DNA of 50,650 nucleotides. Origin: Egerieenecus sp048201975. GTDB taxonomy: Bacteria > Bacillota > Clostridia > Christensenellales > Aristaeellaceae. Position 1 is the first letter of the stretch. Each line of letters opens with the position of its first letter. Location: contig DBFBGQ010000078.1 of assembly GCA_048201975.1 (NCBI GenBank), positions 1-50,650 of the forward strand. Reading direction: 5' to 3'. This document shows, in pieces, positions 32,504 through 39,928 of this stretch. The translations under genes and the position numbers were made by a program. Under the pieces are notes generated by a model. It ran no database searches and was not told the DNA's origin. It saw nothing but the letters and a program-made list of their open reading frames with translations.

Positions 32504-33383
32504 AATCCTCCGGCCAAGGGGCAATAAACTGCATCCGCTCCCCGGTGCGGGGATGGGTGAAAGCCAGGGAATAGGCATGCAGCATCAGCCGGCCCACGGG
32601 CGCGCCATGGCGCACGCCATAGATGGGATCGCCCGCCACCGGGTGGTGGATGGCCTGCATGTGCACGCGAATTTGATGGGTCCGGCCGGTGAGAATGCGC
32701 ACATCCAGCAGCGTGGCTCCCCGGCCCCGGGCCAGCACCTGCCAGCGCGTCAGCGCCTCCCGCCCCTGGGGATCCACCGCCATCTTTTTCCGGTCGGTTT
32801 TGCTGCGGCCCAGGGGCAGGGCGATTTCTCCCGCCTCCTGCTGCATGGCGCCCTCCACCAGGGCGCGGTAATGCTTCTCCATCTCCCGGGCCGCCAGCTG
32901 ACGGCTGAGCTCCCCGTGGGCAAAGTCGTTCTTGGCCACCAACAGCAGCCCGGAGGTATCCTTGTCCAGCCGGTGCACAATGCCCGGGCGGATCTCCCCG
33001 CCGATGCCGGAAAGGTGCTCCAGGTGGTACAGCAGCGCGTTCACCAGCGTGCCCGCCTCGTTGCCCGCCGCGGGATGCACCACCATGCCGCTGGGCTTGA
33101 CCACCACCGCCAGGTCCTCATCCTGGTACAGCACCGTCAGGTCGATGTTCTCCGGCTGGGGGCGCGCCTCCTGGGGAGGCGGCTCCAGCAGCGCCAGGGA
33201 TGCGTTCGCGGCAGGGCGAAACCCCGGCTTTGTCAGCGGCGCGCCCTGGCAGGTGCAGCATCCCTGCTCCATCAGCGCCGCCACCCGGCTCCGGCTCAGC
33301 CCGGATGCCGCGGCCAGCAATACGTCCGCCCGGGTAGCTCCGTCGCCCAGCGCCTCATGCCGTTTTTCCGGTTGTATCTCCAT
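32454..33383 (-). CDS. RluD-family 23S rRNA pseudouridine synthase
   Basis: A 309-residue RNA-modifying enzyme. An S4 RNA-binding domain (about 10-65, with ADVLLAAASGLSRSRVAALM) precedes the catalytic domain. Catalytic Asp140 sits in GIVHRLDKDTSGLLLVAKN, and ILTGRTHQIRVHMQ is the second conserved block. The start at 33383 lies inside the 3' end of lspA (29-base overlap). The lspA-rluD pairing is common in Firmicutes. The 3' end converges on and overlaps cwlD. Confidence 0.93.
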   Translation of the reverse strand: MEIQPEKRHEALGDGATRADVLLAAASGLSRSRVAALMEQGCCTCQGAPLTKPGFRPAANASLALLEPPPQEARPQPENIDLTVLYQDEDLAVVVKPSGMVVHPAAGNEAGTLVNALLYHLEHLSGIGGEIRPGIVHRLDKDTSGLLLVAKNDFAHGELSRQLAAREMEKHYRALVEGAMQQEAGEIALPLGRSKTDRKKMAVDPQGREALTRWQVLARGRGATLLDVRILTGRTHQIRVHMQAIHHPVAGDPIYGVRHGAPVGRLMLHAYSLAFTHPRTGERMQFIAPWPEDFSRGLRSVGLPGTDNP

Positions 33384-33837
33384 GATTTCTTTCGCTCCAT
33401 TCCTTTGGCATCCACAGGATGGTAATGCCCAGCAGCACCGCGCCCACGGTGAGCGCCGCGTCCGCCACATTGAAAATCGCAAAGCGGAACAGCAGCACCT
33501 CGAACATGTCCACCACATAGCCGGTGCAAAAACGGTCCACCATATTCCCCACCGCGCCGCCCAGCATGAGCATCGCGGCGGTTCCGGCCAGCCTGCCCAG
33601 CCGGTAGCGCCGCAGAAACAGCCATCCCAGCAGGATCAGCGCCCCGGAAAGCAGCCCCAGCAGCCATCCCTGCCCGGATAGCATGCTGAAGGCCATGCCG
33701 GTATTCTCCGCGTAGCGCAGCCCCAGCACCCCGGGAATCAGCGTCACAGGCCCGGCGGAGGCCAGGCGGCTCGCCGCCAGATATTTGCTTCCCTGGTCCA
33801 GCGCCACCACCGCCAGGGCAATCCACAGCCGTTTCAT
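33355..33837 (-). CDS. lspA: Lipoprotein signal peptidase (signal peptidase II)
   Basis: A 160-residue aspartic membrane protease with four helices that cuts lipoprotein signal peptides before the lipidated Cys. All family motifs are present: DQGSK (14-18), ENTGMAF, GGAVGNMVDR with catalytic Asp101, and FNVADAAL with catalytic Asp126. GGAGGG stands seven bases before the ATG. It overlaps rluD, and a DUF5665 gene lies just upstream, so a small operon is likely. Its presence shows the cell processes lipoproteins, although the three ABC binding proteins in this window have no lipobox. Confidence 0.96.
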   Translation of the reverse strand: MKRLWIALAVVALDQGSKYLAASRLASAGPVTLIPGVLGLRYAENTGMAFSMLSGQGWLLGLLSGALILLGWLFLRRYRLGRLAGTAAMLMLGGAVGNMVDRFCTGYVVDMFEVLLFRFAIFNVADAALTVGAVLLGITILWMPKEWSERNHGDTTGKTA

Positions 33838-33851
33838 CGCCCGACCCTCCT

Positions 33852-34163
33852 TCACTCCAGCCTGCGCTGGACAATGCTCACGATCTGCGCCAGAAAATCC
33901 CCGATGACCGGCAGGTTCCGGCTGGCCAGGCGCTGCAGCATGATCACCAGCACGGCCCCCAGGATGGTAAACCCCACCGCCATCCCCAGCCCACGGGCCA
34001 CGCCGCCCAGAAAATGGCTGCGCATCAGCCGTTTCCTGTCCCCCAGAAAATGAATGTATTCCCTTAGGCGCATCTGCTCCAGGCTGAGCAGATACCCTTC
34101 CAGGCGGTCCAGGAGCCTTTCCAGCCGTTCCCGGTCCTCCGCCCGTTCCTGATCCTCCGCCAT
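33852..34163 (-). CDS. DUF5665 family membrane protein
   Basis: A 103-residue protein. A charged, helical N-terminus (AEDQERAEDRERLERLLDRL) is followed by LREYIHFLGDRKRLMRSHFL, one transmembrane helix (LGMAVGFTILGAVLVIMLQ) and a short tail. The arrangement and the segment after the coiled coil match the small DUF5665 proteins of Firmicutes, whose role is unknown. GGGAGG precedes the ATG at 34163. It lies 14 bases before lspA. Confidence 0.75.
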   Translation of the reverse strand: MAEDQERAEDRERLERLLDRLEGYLLSLEQMRLREYIHFLGDRKRLMRSHFLGGVARGLGMAVGFTILGAVLVIMLQRLASRNLPVIGDFLAQIVSIVQRRLE

Positions 34164-34212
34164 GGCGCACCTCCCGCTACAGTATGCCCGGGCGCGTCCA
34201 TGCATATGAAAA

Positions 34213-34248
34213 AGAAGGGCCGCCGACACTATGGTCGACGACCCTTCT
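34213..34248 (-). terminator. Terminator after the zinc-ribbon gene
   Basis: A 15-bp stem with two G-U pairs (34213-34227 and 34234-34248), a six-base loop and TTTT on the minus strand. It begins ten bases past the zinc-ribbon stop. Confidence 0.85.
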
Positions 34249-34257
34249 GCGTGTTGC

Positions 34258-34545
34258 TTAGTAGCGGCTCTGACGATGGGCCTCGAAGCACTCGCGGCAG
34301 TACACGGGGCGATCTCCACGGGGCTGGAAGGGCACCTGGGTGGTGCAGCCGCAGCCATCGCAGATCACTTCGTACATCTGGCGGGGGCCATTGCCGCCAT
34401 TGGCATTGCGGCGGGCGGCACGGCAGGCGGGGCAACGGCCGGGCTCGTTCTGGAAGCCCTTCTCGGCGAAGAAGGCCTGCTCGGAAGCGGTGAACACGAA
34501 GTCGGCGCCGCAATCACGGCACTTGAGGGTCTTGTCCTGATACAT
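34258..34545 (-). CDS. Zinc-ribbon protein
   Basis: A 95-residue cytoplasmic protein. The first half (MYQDKTLKCRDCGADFVFT and GRCPACRAARR) is the probable zinc-ribbon domain with two CxxC pairs. The second half (VICDGCGCTTQVPFQPRGD then PVYCRECF) is a second zinc knuckle of the type that occurs alone in other Firmicutes proteins. It should bind two zinc ions. The function is unknown; nucleic-acid or protein binding is likely. It has a strong AGGAGG site and its own promoter and terminator. Confidence 0.85.
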   Translation of the reverse strand: MYQDKTLKCRDCGADFVFTASEQAFFAEKGFQNEPGRCPACRAARRNANGGNGPRQMYEVICDGCGCTTQVPFQPRGDRPVYCRECFEAHRQSRY

Positions 34546-34674
34546 GGTGATATACCTCCTAAAAATTGTTGCACCCTATACCGTGTGCCATTCAGTGCTT
34601 CCATGGTTTACGACCGGATGCGTGACAACCAAAGGAGGAATGAATTTGCATACCTGGTTGGGCTAACGTAGTAT

Positions 34675-34703
34675 ATTATAGCACGTTTCTATAGGGTTGT
34701 ACA
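34675..34703 (-). promoter_or_regulatory. Promoter of the zinc-ribbon gene
   Basis: TGTACA (34703-34698), a 17-base spacer and a perfect TATAAT (34680-34675) on the minus strand give a leader of about 120 bases before the ATG at 34545. The rest of the 298-base gap holds nothing else I can name. Confidence 0.6.
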
Positions 34704-34843
34704 GACCTGTAAAAAATTTCTTTTTTTCGCAAGGACTTTTCGTCGTTTCAGTTCCATAAGAAGTAAACTAGGCTTGTAGTCTGTTCATCGAAAAATGGAG
34801 GTAGGCTAGAATAAAATCAACTCATCTTCAGGAGGCAAACAGA

Positions 34844-35155
34844 ATGGATTATCTGGATCTTGGCATGAAAATCCGCCAGCTCCGAAGGCAAAAGTCCCTG
34901 ACACAGGAGCAGCTTGCGGAGATTGCCGGCATATCTCCTTCCTTTCTTGGGCACATCGAGCGCGGTACCCGTGTCGCCAGCGTGGACACCCTGGTTGCCC
35001 TGTGCAACGCCCTGCAGGTGACCCCGAATTATTTGCTCTCCGCATCCCTGAACCAGACCGATATGTTCCCCGACGCCCTTTCCTCCGGCCAGCGGGCGCG
35101 GCTGAGCGAATTCCTCCGCCTGGCCCAGGACGCCGTGCTGGACTGGGACAAGTGA
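34844..35155 (+). CDS. XRE-family helix-turn-helix regulator
   Basis: A 103-residue transcription factor that is mostly one Cro/C1-type HTH (about 8-64): LGMKIRQLRRQKSLTQEQLA, EIAGISPSFLGHIERGTR, VASVDTLVALCNALQVTPNY. A short helical C-terminus (ALSSGQRARLSEFLRLAQDA) may mediate dimerisation. It starts behind AGGAGG. The target is unknown. It stands alone between two terminators and may regulate itself or the divergent zinc-ribbon gene. Confidence 0.88.
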   Translation: MDYLDLGMKIRQLRRQKSLTQEQLAEIAGISPSFLGHIERGTRVASVDTLVALCNALQVTPNYLLSASLNQTDMFPDALSSGQRARLSEFLRLAQDAVLDWDK

Positions 35156-35217
35156 GCACTGCCTGCAGCCTTCTTTCGTGTTGCTGATGCGGTTCCGCGT
35201 TGGTTGGTGCAAGAAAA

Positions 35218-35247
35218 GCACCGGATAGCCGCTGCCATCCGGTGCTG
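35218..35247. terminator. Bidirectional terminator between XRE and DUF1292 genes
   Basis: A perfect 10-bp stem AGCACCGGAT / ATCCGGTGCT. The right side continues GGTTTGTTCCTTTGTTTG and the left side TTTTC, so it can end both convergent genes. Confidence 0.8.
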
Positions 35248-35289
35248 GTTTGTTCCTTTGTTTGTTGTTATGCAGTTTTCCGATGCCTG

Positions 35290-35682
35290 TTATGATTCCT
35301 GATCTTCTTCGGCGTCGTCTTCGGCACTGAGCTTGGTTGTTGCAACCTCAATCAGTTTAGCCTCCAGAGCATCGTCTACGGGGACGAATTCCTCGACTTC
35401 TTCGCCGTCTTCCTCGGTGCTGGTGATCACCTTCATAATATAGCAGGTGATTTCTTCATTGTCGGTTTCTTCGTCCGCGCAGTCATCGCATTCGCAATGA
35501 TCGTCATGTTCGTGGTCGATACAGGCATCGCATCCACAGGATTCCTCGTCCTCTGCGTCGGTTAAAATCGCATATTCTTCACCATTGTAGAAGAAATAAT
35601 CCAGGACCTGCAGCAGGACTTTATTTCCATCCTCATCGGTGCCTTCGATCACGCCGAAGTCTTGCCCTTCTTCTTCGTACAA
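35290..35682 (-). CDS. DUF1292 protein with a Cys/His metal-binding insertion
   Basis: A 130-residue acidic protein. The flanks (VIEGTDEDGNKVLLQVLDYF, NGEEYAILTDAED and EEFVPVDDALEAKLIEV) match the short DUF1292 family, which is widespread in Firmicutes and has no assigned role. Residues 49-68 are an insertion holding Cys49, 51, 54, His57, 59, 62 and Cys63, 65, 68: two CxCxxC motifs around HEHDDH, with Cys80 further on. This should bind zinc or another metal. I choose the TTG start at 35682, eight bases after AAAGGG; a GTG three codons upstream is too close to that site. A strong promoter at 35972-36000 gives a leader of about 280 bases. Confidence 0.8.
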   Translation of the reverse strand: MYEEEGQDFGVIEGTDEDGNKVLLQVLDYFFYNGEEYAILTDAEDEESCGCDACIDHEHDDHCECDDCADEETDNEEITCYIMKVITSTEEDGEEVEEFVPVDDALEAKLIEVATTKLSAEDDAEEDQES

Positions 35683-35965
35683 CGGTATCACCCTTTCTCT
35701 GTTCGCATGCTCTCACGGCGGCGCTGGTCGGTCGATACTGTACCTAGAAACCATGCGCTCTTGGAGTTACCTTGTTACCATCGCCACGAACCTGGGTCAC
35801 TGCTTGCCATGGATCGGTTCCATCCTGTGCCAACCTTGTTTCAGCCCTGTACCAAACCGGGGATGCTTACCAAAGGTGGAGGGGATCCAATCGTTCGGTT
35901 TGACCTGGTTTCCTTTTGGGGATGGCCGCCGTGCGATGCTTATTTGCTTTCCTTTCCTTGGGTTC
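35683..35965 (-). other. Long 5' leader of the DUF1292 gene, possibly structured RNA
   Basis: About 280 bases lie between the promoter's expected start point and the ribosome site. Within it are several related words such as GGTTTGGTACAGG and GGTTGGCACAGG and paired GGTAAC words. No protein frame with a ribosome site is seen, and I cannot match it to a known riboswitch or 6S RNA. It may be a regulatory leader or carry a small RNA. Confidence 0.4.
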
Positions 35966-35971
35966 GGCTTT

Positions 35972-36000
35972 ATTATAACCCAAGCCGTCGTTTTTGGCAA
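35972..36000 (-). promoter_or_regulatory. Strong sigma-A promoter upstream of the DUF1292 leader
   Basis: On the minus strand TTGCCA (36000-35995), a 17-base spacer and a perfect TATAAT (35977-35972). This is one of the best promoter matches in the window. It lies just past the DUF896 stop and points at the DUF1292 gene. Confidence 0.75.
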
Positions 36001-36053
36001 GGTTTTTTCCCAAAGTTTTTTCTTTGACTTTTCCAGGGAAATGCGTTATGCTT

Positions 36054-36263
36054 TTAGTTAGGGCGTTTCTTTTGCAGGGGCTCCAGGGTGCCGTCCGGGC
36101 GCTGGATGCGCACGTTGTCCAGCACCTGCTGCATATTGGCCCGGAAGCCCTCCAGATATTCCTGGCGCAGGGCAGCCTGCTCCCGCACCTCACCCTCCGT
36201 CAGGCCGACGGTTCTTTTTTTACGGGCCAGTTCATTGATGCGCTCAATCTTTTTCGGGTCCAC
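36054..36263 (-). CDS. DUF896 family protein (YnzC-like)
   Basis: A 69-residue cytoplasmic protein. KIERINELARKKRTVGLTEG followed by EVREQAALRQEYLEGFRANM is the DUF896 signature: two helices in YnzC-like proteins, some linked to the SOS response in Bacillus. It starts with GTG at 36263 behind AGGAGG. It is divergent from the acetyltransferase gene with a 47-base gap. The role is unknown. Confidence 0.9.
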   Translation of the reverse strand: MDPKKIERINELARKKRTVGLTEGEVREQAALRQEYLEGFRANMQQVLDNVRIQRPDGTLEPLQKKRPN

Positions 36264-36310
36264 CGCGCTTTCGCCTCCTATGGATTCGGTTTGGAAAGGA
36301 TGTTTCCCCC

Positions 36311-36757
36311 ATGATTGAAGGAAAGTGGTTCGCCCCCGGCGAGGATCTGACCCAGCCCCTTGCCCTCCGCCGCCTGGTGCTGGGCCGGGACGCCGACGCG
36401 CTGGATCCCCTGGCCTGGAACGTGGTGGTTTACCGGGAGGGCCAGCCCGCGGCCACGGGGCGCATCTGGTGGCGGGAGGGCGCCTTCTGGATCGGAGACA
36501 TTGCGGTGGATCCCGCCTTTCGCGGGCAGCGCCTGGGGGACCTGACCCTTCGGCTGCTGCTGTTCAAGGCGCAGACCCATGCCGCCCGGCGCATCCGCGC
36601 CCTGTCTCCCGCGGCGCTTGTGCCTTTTTTCACCCGCCTGGGCTTCCACCCCGAGGGGGATGCCGCCGGCGGGATGCAACCCCTGCTGCTGCTGGGGGAG
36701 GAGCTCTGTTTGGACAGCTGCCAAGGCTGTTCAAAGGACTGCCCCAACCGCCGCTGA
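36311..36757 (+). CDS. GNAT-family acetyltransferase with C-terminal Cys cluster
   Basis: A 148-residue protein with the GNAT fold: IGDIAVDPAFRGQRLGDLTL contains the acetyl-CoA loop R-G-Q-R-L-G, followed by LVPFFTRLGFHPEG. After the domain a short tail CLDSCQGCSKDCPNRR carries four cysteines (C-x3-C-x2-C-x3-C), which is not part of a standard GNAT domain and could bind metal or undergo redox change. The substrate is unknown. AAAGGA lies about ten bases before the ATG. Confidence 0.82.
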   Translation: MIEGKWFAPGEDLTQPLALRRLVLGRDADALDPLAWNVVVYREGQPAATGRIWWREGAFWIGDIAVDPAFRGQRLGDLTLRLLLFKAQTHAARRIRALSPAALVPFFTRLGFHPEGDAAGGMQPLLLLGEELCLDSCQGCSKDCPNRR

Positions 36758-36758
36758 C

Positions 36759-37727
36759 TTACCGGAAGGCCGGCAGGCTCCGGCTGCGGCAGGTCAGTCC
36801 CAGGGCTACCAACACCGCCATGCACAGGCTCATGACGCTGTAGTACAGCAGCTTGTTGGGCCCCCGGTCCACCAGAAACTCCATGGCTACCGCCACGCCT
36901 ACGCACACGATGGCCACCGGCCAGACCCATAGGGTCCGGCCTTTTTTCATGCCCGGAACCCGGCTCAGCCGCCGCTGCCAGTGCGCCAGCACCGCCAGCA
37001 CCATCAAGAGCTCCGCCACCTGCTGCACGGGCACGAAGTGCACCACCATGTGCAGGTCGTTGCGCAGGCACTCCATGACCATCTGCGTGCAGCCGAAGAA
37101 CAGCAGGAACACGCCGCACAGGTCCCCCGGCGCGCCGGTATTCCCCCGGCGGCGCAGCGCCCACGCCAGCAGCCCCAGGCCGATGACGCCTGCCAGCGCC
37201 GCCTCATACAAATAAACGGGATGCACCCATTCGCCGGTGAAGACATCCTCCACCCCCAGGAACATCAACCCAGGCGTGGCAATCGCCCGGCCCATGCCCA
37301 TGCCGGTGCCCGTCTCGCACAGGCGCTCCACCAGGATACCCGCAGGCAGGGCCAGGGCCAAGCCATCCACCAGCAGCCGCCGGGGAATCCGCAGCAGCTT
37401 CTCCGCCGCCCAGGCCGCCAGCAGCATGCCCAACAGCGCCCCCACCAGGGAGTAGCCCCCGTCCCAGAAGCGCAGAGCAAGCGCCGGATTGGACAGGGTG
37501 GTAAGGTAATAGGTGCTCTCCGCCAGCACGAACAGCAGCCGGCTGCACAGCAGCGTCAACGGCACGGAAAGCGCCGCAAAGCGGATGAACGCGCCGTACG
37601 CCACCCCACGCGCCCTGCACCAGGCCAGCTCCACCGCCAGCGCCACCAACAGCGCCCCGGCCATGCCCAGCCCAAATCCCGTCACCGGCACACCCAACAC
37701 CGTAAAGAGCGTATCGGTCATGGTCAT
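36759..37727 (-). CDS. Lgt-like membrane protein with degenerate active site
   Basis: A 322-residue protein with about seven helices, related to prolipoprotein diacylglyceryl transferase (Lgt). Shared features are FWDGGYSLVGALLG (88-100), HPVYLYEA (169-176) and a late MECLRND segment. Key Lgt residues are altered: the essential His of GGxxFHGG is Val95, and the GRxGNFxN signature reads ERLCETGT, with Arg135 kept but Asn replaced by Glu138. It is therefore probably not the housekeeping Lgt and may use another donor or acceptor, or be non-catalytic. The ATG overlaps the previous stop (ATGA); a second ATG at 37721 has better spacing from GGAGGA. It is last in the envelope operon. Confidence 0.72.
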   Translation of the reverse strand: MTMTDTLFTVLGVPVTGFGLGMAGALLVALAVELAWCRARGVAYGAFIRFAALSVPLTLLCSRLLFVLAESTYYLTTLSNPALALRFWDGGYSLVGALLGMLLAAWAAEKLLRIPRRLLVDGLALALPAGILVERLCETGTGMGMGRAIATPGLMFLGVEDVFTGEWVHPVYLYEAALAGVIGLGLLAWALRRRGNTGAPGDLCGVFLLFFGCTQMVMECLRNDLHMVVHFVPVQQVAELLMVLAVLAHWQRRLSRVPGMKKGRTLWVWPVAIVCVGVAVAMEFLVDRGPNKLLYYSVMSLCMAVLVALGLTCRSRSLPAFR

Positions 37728-38608
37728 TCTTCCTCCGCGGCTTCGTCCAGGCCGTAGTCAATGGCAGTGGCAAAATAGATGATATCGGACACGGAGCGCT
37801 CCGCCTCAAAGGACTTGCGGGAGTAGTTCTCCCCGTTGAAGTACATCAGCGCGCTGTTGCCCCCGTCCAGGTTGTAGGCCTGCACGCAGCCCTGGTCATA
37901 CATGAACTGGGCCAGGGTAGCCACGTCGCAGCCCTCGGAGTCCGCCGCACCCCGGCCGTCCACCACCACCAGCAAATATTCCAGCTCCCCCAATTGCCCA
38001 ATGGCGCACCGGGGCTCCTTGCCGCGGATGTTGTAGTTGTACTTCTCCGGCATCTCCTGCAGCTCCCCGTCGATGACCAGGGCGGGGCCGAAGTTGAACA
38101 CATTGACGATGGGGTCCTCCGCCTCCATCAGCGCCTGCAGCTGAGTAGCGTCGGAGTTTTTCAGAATGTGGAAATTCCCCTTGCTGTCGGTGACCAGCAT
38201 GTCCCGGCTCTTCAGGGGCTTTTTCCGGTAGGCCTCGCCCATGCGCACCACATAGCCGCCTTCCTCATTGGCGAAGTAATCCCCGCCAATGGCCACCACC
38301 GCGTTGTTGTCCCGGGCGATGGTGGAGACGCGGTTGGTCTTCCGGGTGCCGAAGGGCGCCGCCAGGCCGATGCGCAGCTGGGAAGGATCGGCGATCTTTA
38401 CCCGGGCCACGTTGAACTGGGCGTCTCCCACCCAGACCCGCTCCATGGTCACCGAAAGGGTTTCATCCCCGTAGCCGCTCTCGGTGAAGTTGGCGGGATC
38501 GGCCACGTGGCCGGGAGAAAAATCCATGGGCAGGGAGGGCGCGGAGGCCTCCCCCAGGGCCAGGGCGGGCAACAGCGCCGCGCACAGCAAGGCCAGCCAT
38601 TTCTTCAT
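37724..38608 (-). CDS. Exported phosphodiester glycosidase (NAGPA/DUF2233 family)
   Basis: A 294-residue secreted protein. A signal peptide (MKKWLALLCAALLPALALG) is followed by the NAGPA-type domain: NNAVVAIGGDYFANEEGG, FNFGPALVIDGEL, PRCAIGQLG, LLVVVDGRG and AYNLDGGNSALMYFNGE. Family members cleave sugar-1-phosphodiester bonds, such as GlcNAc-1-phosphate on glycans, wall polymers or exopolysaccharides. The ATG at 38608 follows GGAGGTAACG. It sits in the operon with a GT2-GtrA protein and the Lgt-like protein, so its substrate is probably an envelope glycan. Confidence 0.87.
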   Translation of the reverse strand: MKKWLALLCAALLPALALGEASAPSLPMDFSPGHVADPANFTESGYGDETLSVTMERVWVGDAQFNVARVKIADPSQLRIGLAAPFGTRKTNRVSTIARDNNAVVAIGGDYFANEEGGYVVRMGEAYRKKPLKSRDMLVTDSKGNFHILKNSDATQLQALMEAEDPIVNVFNFGPALVIDGELQEMPEKYNYNIRGKEPRCAIGQLGELEYLLVVVDGRGAADSEGCDVATLAQFMYDQGCVQAYNLDGGNSALMYFNGENYSRKSFEAERSVSDIIYFATAIDYGLDEAAEEE

Positions 38609-38657
38609 TTGCGTTACCTCCAAGTTGTTTGTGTGTCCACGGAGAACCCTCCCGCCT

Positions 38658-38822
38658 TCACTCGAACAGGAAGGCGTACTCGTCCTCCACCGCGGGGCCC
38701 TGCTCCAGGTAGCTGCGCTGGGCCTCCTGGGTAATGCTCCCCTGGGGCACGGCCAGCGCTACGCCCGCCAGCAGCGCCAGGGTCAGCAACGTAAACAAAA
38801 CGTTTTTCACGCCCGACTTCAT
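38658..38822 (-). CDS. Short 54-residue exported or membrane protein
   Basis: A small gene that is easy to miss. MKSGVKNVLFTLLTLALLAG and VALAVPQG look like a signal peptide or one membrane helix. The acidic mature part holds AQRSYLEQGPAVEDEYAFLFE. Its ATG overlaps the stop of the glycosyltransferase (ATGA), the usual sign of translational coupling, and it is followed 49 bases later by the glycosidase gene. No family is recognised. It may be a partner or regulator of the neighbouring envelope enzymes. Confidence 0.7.
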   Translation of the reverse strand: MKSGVKNVLFTLLTLALLAGVALAVPQGSITQEAQRSYLEQGPAVEDEYAFLFE

Positions 38823-39907
38823 GCCGTTTCCTCCTCCCGGAATACCCAGCGGTTCTGCACGTTATAGTTCAGGAAATACAGCACCGTGTCGCAGACCGCC
38901 TTGACCACGCCCTCGTCCATGCCCAGGGTGCTGAACAGCTGCACGCACAGGTTGCTGACGCAAATCACCGCCACGCACAGCAGCGTATAGCGCCACACCG
39001 CTTTTTTCGCGCTGCCCCGGAGCTTGAACACCAGGGACTTGTTCAGCAGGAAGTTGCACACCGAGGAGATCAGCCGCGCCGCCAACCCGCTGACCCAAAT
39101 AATGCCCGTGTGGTCGATGCCCAGGTTCAGCAGCAGCACGTCCCGAAGGATCCAGGCCAGCCCCTGATCAATCACCACACACAAAATGCTGGTGCACAAA
39201 AACTTCACAAAGCTCCCCAGCAGCACCTTGTAGATCCGGTAGCTATCCCGCAGGGGATGGAAGTGGGAGCCTTCGTTGTTGTTTTCATACACCGTTTCAA
39301 TGGTGATGGACACAATGGGGATTCCCGCCCGGGCGCAGGCCATGAGCACCCGCATCTCGTACTCGTAGCGGTCCCCCTCCACCTGCCGCATCAACCCCAG
39401 CTCCTCCCGGCGGAAGGCGCGCAGGCCCGTCTGGGTGTCCGGCAGCCACTGGCCGTAAAACAGGCGGAATACCCCGCTGGTGATCCAATTGCCGTAGCGG
39501 GAACGCTTGGGCACATGGGGCAGGGAAAAGTCCCGGCTGCCCAGGTACAGCTTGCGCTCGCCCCGGGTCAGCTCCTCCGCCAGGCGCCACACGTCCGCCA
39601 CGGTGTGCTGGCCGTCCGCGTCCGCGGTGATGACCCCCAGGCAGTCCGGGAAGCGCTCCGCCACCAGGGCATAGCCCGTTTTCAGCGCCGCGCCCTTGCC
39701 ACGGTTGACATCGTGCCGGGCCACCTGGCACCCGGGCAGGGCCGCCAGCTCGTCAAAGATCCGCCGGTATGCCGGCCCGGAGCCGTCGTCCACCACCACA
39801 ATGTGTGCAAACCCCTTTTCCAGCAGCGCCTTCACATACCTGGTCAGCCGCTCGTCCGGCTCCAGGGAGGGTATCAGCACCACCGCATCCTGGGGGTGAC
39901 TTGCCAT
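38819..39907 (-). CDS. GT2 glycosyltransferase fused to a GtrA domain
   Basis: A 362-residue two-domain protein. Residues 1-230 are a DPM1-like family 2 transferase: VVVDDGS at 38-43, DVNRGKGAALKTGYALV, the metal-binding DADGQ at 96-100 and PDTQTGLRAFR. Residues 235-355 are a GtrA-type membrane domain with four helices (KFLCTSILCVVIDQGLAWIL, NFLLNKSLVFK, YNVQNRWVF). The transferase should make a polyprenyl-phosphate sugar and the GtrA part should help flip it across the membrane for use outside. It lies 21 bases after the M1 peptidase gene and overlaps the next gene. Confidence 0.92.
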   Translation of the reverse strand: MASHPQDAVVLIPSLEPDERLTRYVKALLEKGFAHIVVVDDGSGPAYRRIFDELAALPGCQVARHDVNRGKGAALKTGYALVAERFPDCLGVITADADGQHTVADVWRLAEELTRGERKLYLGSRDFSLPHVPKRSRYGNWITSGVFRLFYGQWLPDTQTGLRAFRREELGLMRQVEGDRYEYEMRVLMACARAGIPIVSITIETVYENNNEGSHFHPLRDSYRIYKVLLGSFVKFLCTSILCVVIDQGLAWILRDVLLLNLGIDHTGIIWVSGLAARLISSVCNFLLNKSLVFKLRGSAKKAVWRYTLLCVAVICVSNLCVQLFSTLGMDEGVVKAVCDTVLYFLNYNVQNRWVFREEETA

Positions 39908-39928
39908 ATGTTTCTACATCCTTTCGCA

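Noticed and set aside
34640..34666. Eight-codon frame behind AAAGGAGG on the plus strand
   Set aside because: It is isolated, lies over the leader of the opposite-strand zinc-ribbon gene and leads to no plus-strand gene that it could attenuate at a sensible distance. Probably chance.
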